This document shows, one piece after another, positions 55,575 through 64,000 of a stretch of 64,000 nt of DNA (positions are counted from its first letter, which is position 1; the number at the start of each line of letters is the position of its first letter). The stretch covers positions 124,001-188,000 of the forward strand of contig JAIXOQ010000005.1 in the NCBI GenBank assembly GCA_027486675.1, in the 5' to 3' direction. The notes below the pieces were generated by a model that had not been told where the DNA came from, ran no database searches, and worked only from the letters and a program-made list of their open reading frames with translations. The stretch is from Pseudomonadota bacterium. GTDB taxonomy: Bacteria; Bdellovibrionota; UBA1018; CAIMNF01. Made by a program: the position numbers and the translations under genes.

Positions 55575-56414
55575 ATGACACAAAAGAATTCCGAAGACGC
55601 ACTCAATCAGCGTCTCTGGGTGAAAGAGCAAGAAGTACAGGCGCTCAAGACTCAAAATCGGCACCTCATCGCACGCCTTGAAGACTTGGAAAAAAAGAAG
55701 ACAGACGTCGAAGAGAATACTGCGGCATTAGGTGAATTTCGCGGAACACTAACGACACAACTATCGGCTGCCCTCAACGCAATCCAAGAGCAAATTCATC
55801 GATTCACCAGCCAAATCTTGGCTTCAACAGAAACTTCACTTAAGAGTGGCTTTGATACGATTCAACAAACGATGCGTGCACTCTATACGCAGAATCAACG
55901 CGGTCAGCAGCAAATTGAAACCGCTGTGGGTAGTATTGGAAATCTGGAAAAACGTGTAGACCAGCAAGCGAATGAAGTCATGAATCAAACTAAGGTTCAG
56001 AACTTTCAGTTTCAAGACAAGGTTCTTGGGAATCTGAATGGATTCATGGACCGCATCGAACGACTGATGGAGTCGAGGCTTCAGGGTCTTTCGGAGCTCG
56101 CTCGGATCGACTACAAGCAGGAAGAGTTATTAAGAGAAATCAAGGCACTTACGGCGGCGAGTCCGCGTGCAGAGATCAAACTCCTGCGCGGACAGCTGCA
56201 AGCAGTGCTCAGTGACATGGAAAATCTGCGGTCCCAGCTTCAGGCGAGTAGCCCACAAGACGCGATCGAGGTCCTGGTACAAGCCCAGGAAAAGAAAACG
56301 CGTGCCATCGAAACAAAATCGGAGATGGAGACCTATCTAAAACGCATTCAGAACAACCTGACCATTTCAGAACCGGAAATCCAAACACCAGACATTCAGC
56401 AAAAGATCGACTAA
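55575..56414 (+). CDS. Cytoplasmic coiled-coil protein
   Basis: 279 residues with a GGAGGG ribosome site. Nearly all heptad-repeat helix from about 10 to 260, rich in Gln, Glu and Lys, with no TM segment or signal peptide. The segment LQGLSELARIDYKQEELLRE is the only break. It may be a structural or scaffold protein; no family was recognised. Confidence 0.75.
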   Translation: MTQKNSEDALNQRLWVKEQEVQALKTQNRHLIARLEDLEKKKTDVEENTAALGEFRGTLTTQLSAALNAIQEQIHRFTSQILASTETSLKSGFDTIQQTMRALYTQNQRGQQQIETAVGSIGNLEKRVDQQANEVMNQTKVQNFQFQDKVLGNLNGFMDRIERLMESRLQGLSELARIDYKQEELLREIKALTAASPRAEIKLLRGQLQAVLSDMENLRSQLQASSPQDAIEVLVQAQEKKTRAIETKSEMETYLKRIQNNLTISEPEIQTPDIQQKID

Positions 56415-56441
56415 GTCGTTCTTTCGTCTCAAAATGAGGAT

Positions 56442-57983
56442 GTGCGTTTCACAGTTTCCCTTGGTTTGCTCTTTCTTGCTCAAATCCTCACTCTTTGGGG
56501 CGCACCGATTCTCTTGACCGGGGATCAGAAGACTTATCTAGCCATCGCAACTGAGATGCACGAGAGGGGCTCTTGGTTGATTCCGTACCTCTTTGGTGAA
56601 GCGAACTATTTAAAACCCCCACTTCAACTCTGGGCGACTCTCTTATCCTGGAAATTTTTTGGATTCTCTTTGGCTGCTGCAATTCTGCCATCCATTCTGG
56701 CTTGGGTTGCCAGTGCCGCACTTTTCCGGCAAACGCTGATCAAACTTGCATACTCCGAGCGAGTCGCCGATGTGGCAGGCCTGCTGCTGATGGGGACCTT
56801 CGGTGCGATGACTTATGGCACGACGGTGCAAATGGACGTTTGGATTTTATTCTTTTGGATGCTGATTCCATTTTTGGCACTCAGAGCGGCCGAACGACCT
56901 GTGTTCTTACGATTTCTCAGTGTTTGGTTTACCGCAGGGCTGCTCGCTTGGGTGAAGGGGCCTTTGTATTCAGTCCTGATGGGCTTAAGCCTTCTCTATT
57001 TTCTAAGGAAACACCTCAAATCCATCAGCCAATGGTGCGCCATTTTAATCGGGATTTGTGTAGGTGCAGCTTGGTTTGCAGCACTTTACTTTCATGATCC
57101 AGATGCATTTCTTCGTTTCCTCTTTGTTGAGAACGGAGAAAAAATGGGTGGAAATCAAAGCTCAATCTTTGATCTTTGGGGGGCGTTCTTTGCAGCGCTC
57201 CTCCCGGTTGGCCTACTGATCCCTATTTCCTTAAAGAGAACGCCCCTTTTTTTTATCGTGTTTTTTTCACCCATCGCGCTCTTTTTTAGCTTTTTTCCGT
57301 ACCGAGTGGGGAGTTACCTGTTTCCACTTACAGGCCCCGCGCTCGTTCTGATCGCCTCCCGCCTGGTCGAAAGACCATTGTCAAAGCCAGTCATTCTCAT
57401 CACCTCTCTTTTGGCATTCGCACTCGCTTCATTCTCGTTATTTCTATTTTCAGCAGACTTTATCGGGATGCCCACCGCCTGTTCAGTCGTCGTTTTGGTC
57501 CTGACGTGCACTCTCTTCTTACAGCGTTTTCGTCCGATGAGTACGGCGATCATTCTTGGCCTTCTAATGGCGACCACTCGCAGTGCCCTGGTTGAGATTG
57601 GAAATCCGGAATACATCCCTTTGAAGCACGTATCTCAATTCAACCCTGACCGTACCTTGATGATTTGGGTTCCTGAAAAACACTGGTGGCATGAATTTGG
57701 ATGGCTTTCGGCGATTGCAGGCAGAGCGATCCAGGCCCCACTTGGGGGTGATTTAGGTGCTCACCTCTTACATAGCCCTGATGCGATCTGGATTCTCACG
57801 GATGAGGAACACTCCAAGATGGCCGCCCATTTTGGTCAAAATGAATGTACCCCTTGGGTCAGAATCGCAAAGCGTGGGATGTTGCCTAAGACCTTGATCG
57901 GGTGGATGGACTTGAAACGCTCGTCGAAATCGCTCCAAAGGATTCAGTTCTTTTGCTCAAAAAAAGAATTCCGTTTTTTATAG
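56442..57983 (+). CDS. GT39/ArnT-like membrane glycosyltransferase
   Basis: 513 residues from a GTG. At least ten TM helices; the first periplasmic loop holds the acidic motif TGDQKTYLAIATEM and YLKPPLQLW, typical of PMT/ArnT-type polyprenyl-phosphate-sugar transferases (Asp acts as the base; the KPPL-W segment is diagnostic). Likely transfers a lipid-linked sugar to lipid A, lipoprotein or another envelope acceptor. It fits with the two GT2 genes just downstream on the other strand. Confidence 0.85.
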   Translation: MRFTVSLGLLFLAQILTLWGAPILLTGDQKTYLAIATEMHERGSWLIPYLFGEANYLKPPLQLWATLLSWKFFGFSLAAAILPSILAWVASAALFRQTLIKLAYSERVADVAGLLLMGTFGAMTYGTTVQMDVWILFFWMLIPFLALRAAERPVFLRFLSVWFTAGLLAWVKGPLYSVLMGLSLLYFLRKHLKSISQWCAILIGICVGAAWFAALYFHDPDAFLRFLFVENGEKMGGNQSSIFDLWGAFFAALLPVGLLIPISLKRTPLFFIVFFSPIALFFSFFPYRVGSYLFPLTGPALVLIASRLVERPLSKPVILITSLLAFALASFSLFLFSADFIGMPTACSVVVLVLTCTLFLQRFRPMSTAIILGLLMATTRSALVEIGNPEYIPLKHVSQFNPDRTLMIWVPEKHWWHEFGWLSAIAGRAIQAPLGGDLGAHLLHSPDAIWILTDEEHSKMAAHFGQNECTPWVRIAKRGMLPKTLIGWMDLKRSSKSLQRIQFFCSKKEFRFL

Positions 57984-58002
57984 ATTCTGACAGTGTTGGG
58001 AG

Positions 58003-58665
58003 ATGAATAACTTCCTAAGATCCCTGTTAGTTGGTGCACTTTTGATTTCCTCATTTCAGGCGCGGGCGGAAAATGCCTGGGTTCAAATCTCTGATGCGGA
58101 TGGGGTAAAGACCTTTCAACGTCAGGTGGAAAATACAAGCATCGTAGCGTTCCGAGGGGAAACCGAAGTGGATGCCCCAATCGAGCGAGTGGCAGCAGTG
58201 CTTGCGGATGTAGAATCACGCAAGGAATGGATTGATGATCTGATCGAAGCTAAAAATCTTGAAGTAAAAAATCTTTTAGACCGTGTGGACTACAACTACA
58301 CCCACGTTTCGTGGCCGTTCCAGGACCGTGATCTTGTGTATACAGTAAAAGTAGACGTCGACCAAAAATCGCGGGAAATGAAGATCCTGATGAAAACAAC
58401 GGAACACCCTTCGATGCCACCGCGTCCAGGAATTGTGCGGGCTGAGATGAAGGAGAGTCACTATTTCGTAAAAGATCTTGGTCAAAATAAAACGTTCATT
58501 TCCGTTGAAATTGCGGTGGATCCGAAAGGTAATGTCCCTCTCTGGCTGGTTCGAATGAAGCAGAAGAAATGGCCTAGGAAAACTCTGCTCGCATTTAAGA
58601 AGTTCACCGCCGGATATACGAAACCAATTCCAGCTGAATTTGAGGCCTATAATAAGAAAAAATAG
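58003..58665 (+). CDS. Exported START-domain protein
   Basis: 220 residues; signal peptide (about 1-22, FQARAENA) followed by a START lipid-binding fold (about 30-205) with ADVESRKEWIDDL, WPFQDRDLVY and a C-terminal helix. Bacterial secreted START proteins are thought to bind lipids in the periplasm. GGGAG sits just before the ATG. 20 bases after the GT39 gene, so probably co-transcribed. Confidence 0.85.
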   Translation: MNNFLRSLLVGALLISSFQARAENAWVQISDADGVKTFQRQVENTSIVAFRGETEVDAPIERVAAVLADVESRKEWIDDLIEAKNLEVKNLLDRVDYNYTHVSWPFQDRDLVYTVKVDVDQKSREMKILMKTTEHPSMPPRPGIVRAEMKESHYFVKDLGQNKTFISVEIAVDPKGNVPLWLVRMKQKKWPRKTLLAFKKFTAGYTKPIPAEFEAYNKKK

Positions 58666-58667
58666 CC

Positions 58668-59498
58668 CTAATTCCCCTTGGGGTGGCCGCGCCAAAGTTG
58701 GAAGAACGGCGCCCCAGGGACTTTCTTTTGCTCTTGAATTTGCCATAGCTTCAAACAACGGATCATCCGCGCTATGCCCTCGAGCAAGCTGATCGCGAAC
58801 CCATAGCGGCCATCTTTAAAGCCGCCGAAGTAAACGTAAGTTTTAATGAACATAGCAGGAAACACTAAGGTCGCTTGAAGAAGGTTTGTACGCACTCCTT
58901 GATGAAAATCTCGCTCGGCTTCAAGCGTTGTGTAACGGTTCACGCGATCAGAAATATCTTCAACGGTCCTTCCGATCCAGTGATCGATCGGTGCTTCAAT
59001 GCGACCATTGCGTCCCGATCCTTCAAAACCCTCATGAAGCAGCTTAGTATACTTGCCTGCGCCTTCGCGTAAAAACCTTGGATGATACGAGGGATTCCAA
59101 GAACCATGCTTGATTTCCCGACCTAAAAAATATTCACGCCGTCGTACATGGTAGTGCGTGGTGGATTCATCTGTGCTGACCCGTGCCGCAATGGAGCGCA
59201 ATTCCAGCGCAAGCTCTGCGCTACAGGCTTCGTCAGCATCTAAAAAGAAGCGCCAGGTTGCAGAGGTTTGGCCTAACGCGAAGTTTCTTTGAGCAGAGAA
59301 TCCTGGCCAAGGGTTTCTGACGACGCGAACCCGATTCGCCCAGGGTGAAGTGGGGTCGAGTGTTAGTGCAACAGATCCGTCGGTACTTTCTGCATCAATG
59401 ACCAAGATCTCATCACACCAAAGCAAAGAACTGAGAGCCCTGGGCAGAGCTTTCTCTTCATTCTTTACTAAAACTATTCCAACAATTTGAGGTTTCAC
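58668..59498 (-). CDS. GT2 glycosyltransferase, WaaE/KdtX-like
   Basis: 276 residues with a GT-A fold at the N-terminus: GIVLVKNEEKALPRALSSL, ESTDGS and the DxD-like FLDADEAC. Such enzymes add a beta-1,4-glucose to LPS inner core. A C-terminal amphipathic segment (FVFPAMFIKTYVYFGGFKDG-like) may touch the membrane. The start overlaps the preceding gene as GTGA. Part of a three-gene operon. Confidence 0.88.
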   Translation of the reverse strand: MKPQIVGIVLVKNEEKALPRALSSLLWCDEILVIDAESTDGSVALTLDPTSPWANRVRVVRNPWPGFSAQRNFALGQTSATWRFFLDADEACSAELALELRSIAARVSTDESTTHYHVRRREYFLGREIKHGSWNPSYHPRFLREGAGKYTKLLHEGFEGSGRNGRIEAPIDHWIGRTVEDISDRVNRYTTLEAERDFHQGVRTNLLQATLVFPAMFIKTYVYFGGFKDGRYGFAISLLEGIARMIRCLKLWQIQEQKKVPGAPFFQLWRGHPKGN

Positions 59499-60328
59499 GC
59501 GCTTTGACTACCAGTATGCCCTGCGAGTCCCTTTTCACAACGCACGATCCGCTGCGTGCGGACGAGCTCCAATCTCTGTTCATTGCCTGGCGTAAAGCCC
59601 AGCCGCTCGTGCCAAACGTGGTATTGCAAAGCGACCCCTTTTAAAGATTTGATCCTAAGGCCGAGATGCTGGAGCCTGAGCTCCACATCCGTATCCTCTC
59701 GGCCATAACCTTCATAGGACTCGTCAAAGCCATTGATCGCCTCCATGGCTTCACGACTGACAGAAAAATTGCAGCCCTTAAGATCATCGACCATCTCAAA
59801 CTTCATCCACTTTCGAAGCAATGGATGAGTTACCCGATAAGTTCTTTGAAGATGCTCAGAGTCTTCAAAAAGAAAACTTGAGATCAGTCGAAAATTGAAA
59901 CGATCAAAGTAACCCTCAGAAACTTGCGCTGCATTTAAGGAATTACTTATGTTTTGACCTAGTTCCACCCTCCGGCCAGCACAGTAAAATCCCTCTTCCT
60001 GACGATCTAAGTGGTCTCGAACAAAATCCATATCAGGAACACAGTCCCCGTCCAAAAAGATGAGCGTTTTTCCACTCGATCGGGCGATTCCCTCGTTGAG
60101 AATTTTAGACTTACGAAATCCTTGGTGTTCCTGCCAAACGTGAAGAATAGGAAATAAGAATCGAGCGCGGAATTGTTCTAAAACGGCTGCTGTTGCCGAT
60201 CCGCTTCCATCGTCACAAAGAATGATTTCAAAATTTTTTTCTGTTTGGCGCGACAGACCTGCAAGCACAAGGCCTAGATGCCGAGGCATATTGTAAGTGG
60301 CAAGCAAGATAGAAGCACGGGGACTCAA
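59495..60328 (-). CDS. GT2 glycosyltransferase with galactosyltransferase-type C-end
   Basis: 277 residues from a TTG in a TTGA overlap. GT-A signatures: SILLATYNMPRHLGLVLAGL, LCDDGSGSA and the DxD LDGDC. The C-terminal GCNFSVSREAMEAINGFDE and GREDTDVELRLQ segment is of the Glyco_transf_7C type, typical of LPS or capsule glycosyltransferases. Coupled on both sides to neighbours. Confidence 0.9.
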   Translation of the reverse strand: MSPRASILLATYNMPRHLGLVLAGLSRQTEKNFEIILCDDGSGSATAAVLEQFRARFLFPILHVWQEHQGFRKSKILNEGIARSSGKTLIFLDGDCVPDMDFVRDHLDRQEEGFYCAGRRVELGQNISNSLNAAQVSEGYFDRFNFRLISSFLFEDSEHLQRTYRVTHPLLRKWMKFEMVDDLKGCNFSVSREAMEAINGFDESYEGYGREDTDVELRLQHLGLRIKSLKGVALQYHVWHERLGFTPGNEQRLELVRTQRIVRCEKGLAGHTGSQSA

Positions 60329-61179
60329 GGGATGAGCTGCTCCAACTGGTATTCCTTCTGAGCCACTATAATGTAAAGATTCATGCGATCCTTTCGAATC
60401 CTTCTTGGTTTCGCTTCCATCAAGGCATCAAACAATAACTCAAATTCAACTTTTAAAGCATCATGCGCATGATGTGCCCATGTTCTAATCTGGGCAGGAG
60501 GTTGGTTTTGGTAATGAAATTGCCTCAGAATTCCAAGTAAGACCTCGATTTGAGCAAGATACTCCGTTACTACCGCCTTTGAAACCGTGGAAAACTCATC
60601 TGCTGCCTCAGCGAAAACTGGGTTCCGCAGTGTGTACCTCTCCTTGGGATATAACTGTCTGTTCAGTTTACCCTGCAATGAGTGGGCAACCTGAGCGTGC
60701 AGTTCCTCAGACAAGAGATGATTCTTCACTAAGATTTTTTCTCGATCCGTTGTGCGCGCGAGTAGCACCCACTTCAAGTCCTCTATGAACTCATCCAGCG
60801 ATTGCAATTGCACAGCCGGATCAGATGTTTGTTGTTGCGCTACCTGCGCATACAAGACCTTAGCTTTTGCAAAATCCACGATGGTGATAGAGCCAATATC
60901 TAGAAAAATTCCCGTCTTTTTTAAAAGCTGCCGAATCTGAAGGTTACCTAGCTGAGACTCATGTTCCGTGCTGGAGTAAAAATGATGCCCATCTTTCTTC
61001 CATATTCGAAGACTTGCAAGCAGAAGCTGAAACGAGGAAGCCTCATTTGCATGGCCCTCAGCCCAACGTTTTAGCCGTATTACCGGTAGCCCTTCACTTA
61101 CGCGGCAGAACTGAGAGCTTGCATGAACTGGCAAAGGTCCGGTGATGAGGCCAATGACTATCGCTGAGATTCCAAGCAT
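60325..61179 (-). CDS. Exported helical protein, unknown
   Basis: 284 residues with a signal peptide (about 1-20, GPLPVHASS). The mature part is helical and rich in His, Gln and Leu (AHHAHDALKVEFELLFDALM). No domain recognised. It is the first gene of the operon with the two GT2 genes. Confidence 0.65.
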   Translation of the reverse strand: MLGISAIVIGLITGPLPVHASSQFCRVSEGLPVIRLKRWAEGHANEASSFQLLLASLRIWKKDGHHFYSSTEHESQLGNLQIRQLLKKTGIFLDIGSITIVDFAKAKVLYAQVAQQQTSDPAVQLQSLDEFIEDLKWVLLARTTDREKILVKNHLLSEELHAQVAHSLQGKLNRQLYPKERYTLRNPVFAEAADEFSTVSKAVVTEYLAQIEVLLGILRQFHYQNQPPAQIRTWAHHAHDALKVEFELLFDALMEAKPRRIRKDRMNLYIIVAQKEYQLEQLIP

Positions 61180-61214
61180 TTCATTGAAAGCCTAGCTAAA
61201 AAAAGAGGCCGACG

Positions 61215-63434
61215 CTACACCACAAGCAACATTTCCCGATACTTCGGGAGCGGCCAGTACTGATCGGCCACTAAACACTCCAGCTGATCACACGCAGAGC
61301 GTGTCTCTTCCAGCAGGGGCGCCAGGGTGGATGCAATCTTCCTTGCCTTCTCTTCTTCACTTTCTAGACCTTTGATCGCGTCTAGCGAGGAAACCAGGCG
61401 CTTAAGGGAAGCATTCGCTTCAGCACACAGCTTTGCGATGCGAGCTGCAGATTCTTCCTGAGGTACTGCAATTCCGGCTGCTTTCGCACTTGCCACGCCC
61501 GATGTCAGAACACTGAGGTATTCGTAACTGGCAGGTAGTACCGAAGTCTCAATCAAGGTTTGCAAACACTCAGCCTCAATCAATACGCGTTTCACGTAGT
61601 TCTCAAGCCGCACATGGTAGCGGGACTGAATCTCAGCCTCTGAAAATACGCCGAGTGTCGTGAGTAGCTTGATTGCCTTTGGGGTTACAAGCTCATGGAG
61701 CGCCTCGGGCGTTTTCTTTAAGTTTAAGAGCCCGCGCTTTTCGGCTTCAATGACCCATTCTTGCGAATAGTTATTGCCTTCAAAACGAATCGCCTTCGTT
61801 TCTTGAATCGCGTCTTTTAAGACTTCAAAGATCGCATCTTCACGCGCTTTGCCGGACTTCAACTTCGCGTCTAACGCTGCTGTTACTTGCGCAATCCCAT
61901 CGGCGACGGCGCAGTTCACCAATGTCACGGGGAATGCACAGTTCGCACTTGAACCCACCGCACGGAACTCAAATTTGTTCCCAGTGAATGCAAACGGCGA
62001 GGTTCGGTTGCGATCGGTATTGTCCTTTGCAACCTGCGGCAAACGACTCACTCCAAGAGCGATAATGGCCTCTTTGTAGCTCGCATTTTTATGCGTATTC
62101 GCTTCGATTTGATTCAATACGTCATCCAGCATCTTCCCTAAGAAGACGCTGATGATTGCAGGAGGTGCTTCGTTTGCGCCTAATCGGTGATCATTTCCAC
62201 TCGATGCAATCCCTGCACGCAGTAAACCCGCGTTCTGAAATACGCCTTTCAAAGTTGCGACTAAAAACAATAGAAAACGAAGGTTCTCCTGCGGAGTCTT
62301 CCCTGGATCCAGCAGGTTTAAACCAGCGGTTTCTGCCCCACCGCGAGCAACCATCATAGACCAGTTGTTGTGCTTTCCACTTCCGTTCACTCCAGCAAAG
62401 GGCTTTTCATGGAAAAGCGCTTCGAAGTCGTGTTTCCGAGCAATACGACGGGTCACTTCCATCGTGAGTTGGTTGTGGTCCACAGCAACGTTTGCCTCTT
62501 CGAAAATTGGCGCACTTTCAAACTGGTTAGGCGCGACTTCGTTGTGACGGGTTTTTGTAGGAACTCCCAACTTAAACAGCTCAGCCTCAGCGTCTGCCAT
62601 AAACGCAAGAACGCGAGGAGGAATACTGCCGAAGTAATGGTCCTCCAACTGCTGCCCTTTCGGTGGACGTGCACCTAAGAGAGACCGACCCGCCATGATC
62701 AAGTCCGGGCGCAATGCATACAGAGCGCGATCGATCAGGAAGTATTCCTGTTCAGGCCCAAGAGTCGTGGTGACGTGCTCTACGTCTTGATCGCCGATCA
62801 GCTTCAGTAATGCGCATGCTTTTTCAGACAACACTTCGTTACTGCGCAGAAGACCGGTTTTTTCGTCCAAGGCATCGCCGTGATAGCTAATGAATACGGA
62901 TGGAATACAAAGAGTTTTTGTAGCGCCTGTATCTAGGATGAACATGGGTGAAGTGGGATCCCATGCTGTATATCCACGTGCTTCAAAGGTGGTCCGCATT
63001 CCCCCCGATGGGAAACTTGAGGCATCCGGCTCTGATTGAATGAGTTGCGAGCCTGAAAATCTTTCGATGGCCTGCCCTGAAGAATCAACTGTCAGAAATG
63101 CATCGTGCTTTTCCGCGGTTGTCCCTGTCTGCGGCTGAAACCAGTGACAGAAGTGGGTGACTCCGTATTCTAGCGCCCACTCTTTCACGGCATGAGCGAT
63201 GTTATTGGCCAATTCCTGATCTAACTTTTGTCCGTGCGTTGAGATTTGCACAAATCTCTTGAAAGCTGCAGATTGCAAACGCTCCTGCATCTTCTTTTGA
63301 CTGAAGGTATAAACCCCGTAGAAATCCGAAACCTTCTGCGCAATGCCTTTGGCATTTTTTGGAAACTCGGTCTCTTTGGGTTTACGCGCGATCACGGTTT
63401 GAAGCGCTTGAAATCTTGAGGTGGAATAGCCCAT
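61215..63434 (-). CDS. glnN: Glutamine synthetase, type III
   Basis: Assimilates ammonia into glutamine. From the ATG at 63434 it has 739 residues, typical for GSIII and far longer than GlnA type I; a TTG 19 codons upstream is less likely. AAGGAG lies about ten bases upstream. GSIII landmarks seen are GGMRTTFEARGYTAWDPTSP, GPEQEYFLID, NQFESAPIFEEAN, NGSGKHNNWSM and NRTSPFAFTGNKFEFRAVGSS. No PII gene is adjacent. Confidence 0.97.
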   Translation of the reverse strand: MGYSTSRFQALQTVIARKPKETEFPKNAKGIAQKVSDFYGVYTFSQKKMQERLQSAAFKRFVQISTHGQKLDQELANNIAHAVKEWALEYGVTHFCHWFQPQTGTTAEKHDAFLTVDSSGQAIERFSGSQLIQSEPDASSFPSGGMRTTFEARGYTAWDPTSPMFILDTGATKTLCIPSVFISYHGDALDEKTGLLRSNEVLSEKACALLKLIGDQDVEHVTTTLGPEQEYFLIDRALYALRPDLIMAGRSLLGARPPKGQQLEDHYFGSIPPRVLAFMADAEAELFKLGVPTKTRHNEVAPNQFESAPIFEEANVAVDHNQLTMEVTRRIARKHDFEALFHEKPFAGVNGSGKHNNWSMMVARGGAETAGLNLLDPGKTPQENLRFLLFLVATLKGVFQNAGLLRAGIASSGNDHRLGANEAPPAIISVFLGKMLDDVLNQIEANTHKNASYKEAIIALGVSRLPQVAKDNTDRNRTSPFAFTGNKFEFRAVGSSANCAFPVTLVNCAVADGIAQVTAALDAKLKSGKAREDAIFEVLKDAIQETKAIRFEGNNYSQEWVIEAEKRGLLNLKKTPEALHELVTPKAIKLLTTLGVFSEAEIQSRYHVRLENYVKRVLIEAECLQTLIETSVLPASYEYLSVLTSGVASAKAAGIAVPQEESAARIAKLCAEANASLKRLVSSLDAIKGLESEEEKARKIASTLAPLLEETRSACDQLECLVADQYWPLPKYREMLLVV

Positions 63435-63503
63435 GGAGGAAGGGCTCCTTTCTGGTGGCCCTACCTTGTCATTGTGAACTATTTTTTTCAAGAGATGCAG
63501 GGG

Positions 63504-64000
63504 CTACAAACGATAAAGTCTTGCGTCGGTGGGAAGGGTTCCATTCCTAAACTTCAGGGTCCGGTCCGCCTTAGGTCCAAGCGAATTTAAGGCATCTAAA
63601 TTAGAGGACAGAAGCACCAAGTCCCATCCATCGAACTCCTGGACCATGTGTTTGTAAAAATCACGGTAAAGCGTGTGAAGTGCTCGGTCTTGCTCCATCC
63701 GCTCGCCATAAGGAAGATTGGCAACAATCAATCCAGAATCCCCGCAACGCGGGGCAACCAAAGCGTTTTGCTCTGAAAATGAGATCGTTTTCTCGGCCTT
63801 GGCGCGCTCGCTATTGGATTTCGCAATCCGCACCATCGCGGGATCGATGTCGGACGCAATGATCACTTGCTCTGCATTTACTGCGTCCCGCGGCTCAGAA
63901 CAAACCTTTCGATACAAACGATCATCGTGCCAACGCCAGTGCTCCAGTCCCAAATGGGCAATCAGAAGTGAAGGCTGAACCTGATGTGCGATCCAGGACG
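63504..64000 (-). CDS. RlmL/RlmK-like RNA methyltransferase (5' partial)
   Basis: The frame is open to the window edge, so the N-terminus (THUMP domain) is cut off. About 165 residues are visible. SAM-dependent class I methyltransferase: ASDIDPAMVRIAKSNS is the SAM adenosine-binding loop and VANLPYGERM is the NPPY-like catalytic motif with Leu in place of Pro at the second position. That fits the 23S rRNA guanine-N2 methyltransferase family (RlmL). The exact target is not certain from this part. Confidence 0.85.
   Translation of the reverse strand, partial: SWIAHQVQPSLLIAHLGLEHWRWHDDRLYRKVCSEPRDAVNAEQVIIASDIDPAMVRIAKSNSERAKAEKTISFSEQNALVAPRCGDSGLIVANLPYGERMEQDRALHTLYRDFYKHMVQEFDGWDLVLLSSNLDALNSLGPKADRTLKFRNGTLPTDARLYRL

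Noticed and set aside
1-64000. CRISPR array, rRNA operon or insertion sequence
   Set aside because: No regularly spaced direct repeats, no rRNA-like sequence and no transposase signature were seen on reading through.

Overview
The window looks like chromosomal DNA of a Gram-negative predator-type or environmental bacterium, most likely of the Bdellovibrionota. The grounds are indirect: near-even base composition, many short secreted proteins and lipoproteins without recognisable families, an HNH protein of the kind common in Bdellovibrio genomes, Mot-type stators, MCPs, OmpA-type domains, TrmFO and a type III glutamine synthetase. No rRNA is present, so the placement is inference.

Layout. 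1-3.8 kb: housekeeping operon trmFO (5' cut off)-prs-pth-ychF, coupled by four-base overlaps. 3.8-7.1 kb: a DUF1460 cysteine-hydrolase-like protein, a 135-bp inverted-repeat structure, and a HAMP protein plus lytic transglycosylase pair. 7.2 kb: tRNA-Asn(GTT). 7.35-18.2 kb: an 11-gene minus-strand locus holding two MotAB pairs, two membrane-anchored proteins that join a FliF-like periplasmic domain to a FliG-like cytoplasmic domain, a cyclic-nucleotide-binding-domain protein, and four envelope proteins (PEGA, TPR lipoprotein, two predicted outer-membrane proteins). There is no other flagellar gene. I consider this the most interesting part of the window: an apparent stand-alone stator/rotor machine spanning the envelope.

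18.3-21.4 kb: a lipoprotein, an unknown membrane protein and a sensor histidine kinase. 21.4-31.1 kb: a minus-strand block of P-type ATPase, two small envelope proteins, an MBL/beta-CASP RNase-like gene with an in-frame stop, an ArsR-family regulator with a SqrR/BigR-like cysteine pair, TolC-like channel, RND pump without a periplasmic adaptor gene, and a DUF2892 protein. 31.2-36.4 kb: unknown secreted proteins and tRNA-Leu(CAG). 36.5-39.5 kb: leuS-dcd. 39.6-44.6 kb: three paralogues of an unnamed secreted membrane-protein family, interrupted by an MCP and a DUF2490 beta-barrel. 44.6-51.3 kb: pirin, 2OG-Fe(II) oxygenase, YihY, DksA-like, ICMT-like, a frameshifted HNH gene, AI-2E transporter, second cyclic-nucleotide-binding-domain protein. 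51.4-64 kb: GTP-dependent PEPCK, secreted proteins, a small Cys/His protein, alpha/beta hydrolase, coiled-coil protein, GT39-like glycosyltransferase, START protein, two GT2 glycosyltransferases, type III glutamine synthetase and a partial RlmL-like methyltransferase.

No CRISPR array, insertion sequence, prophage or rRNA was recognised. Two genes (MBL at 26.5-27.8 kb, HNH at 48.5-49.5 kb) are broken next to A-homopolymers.
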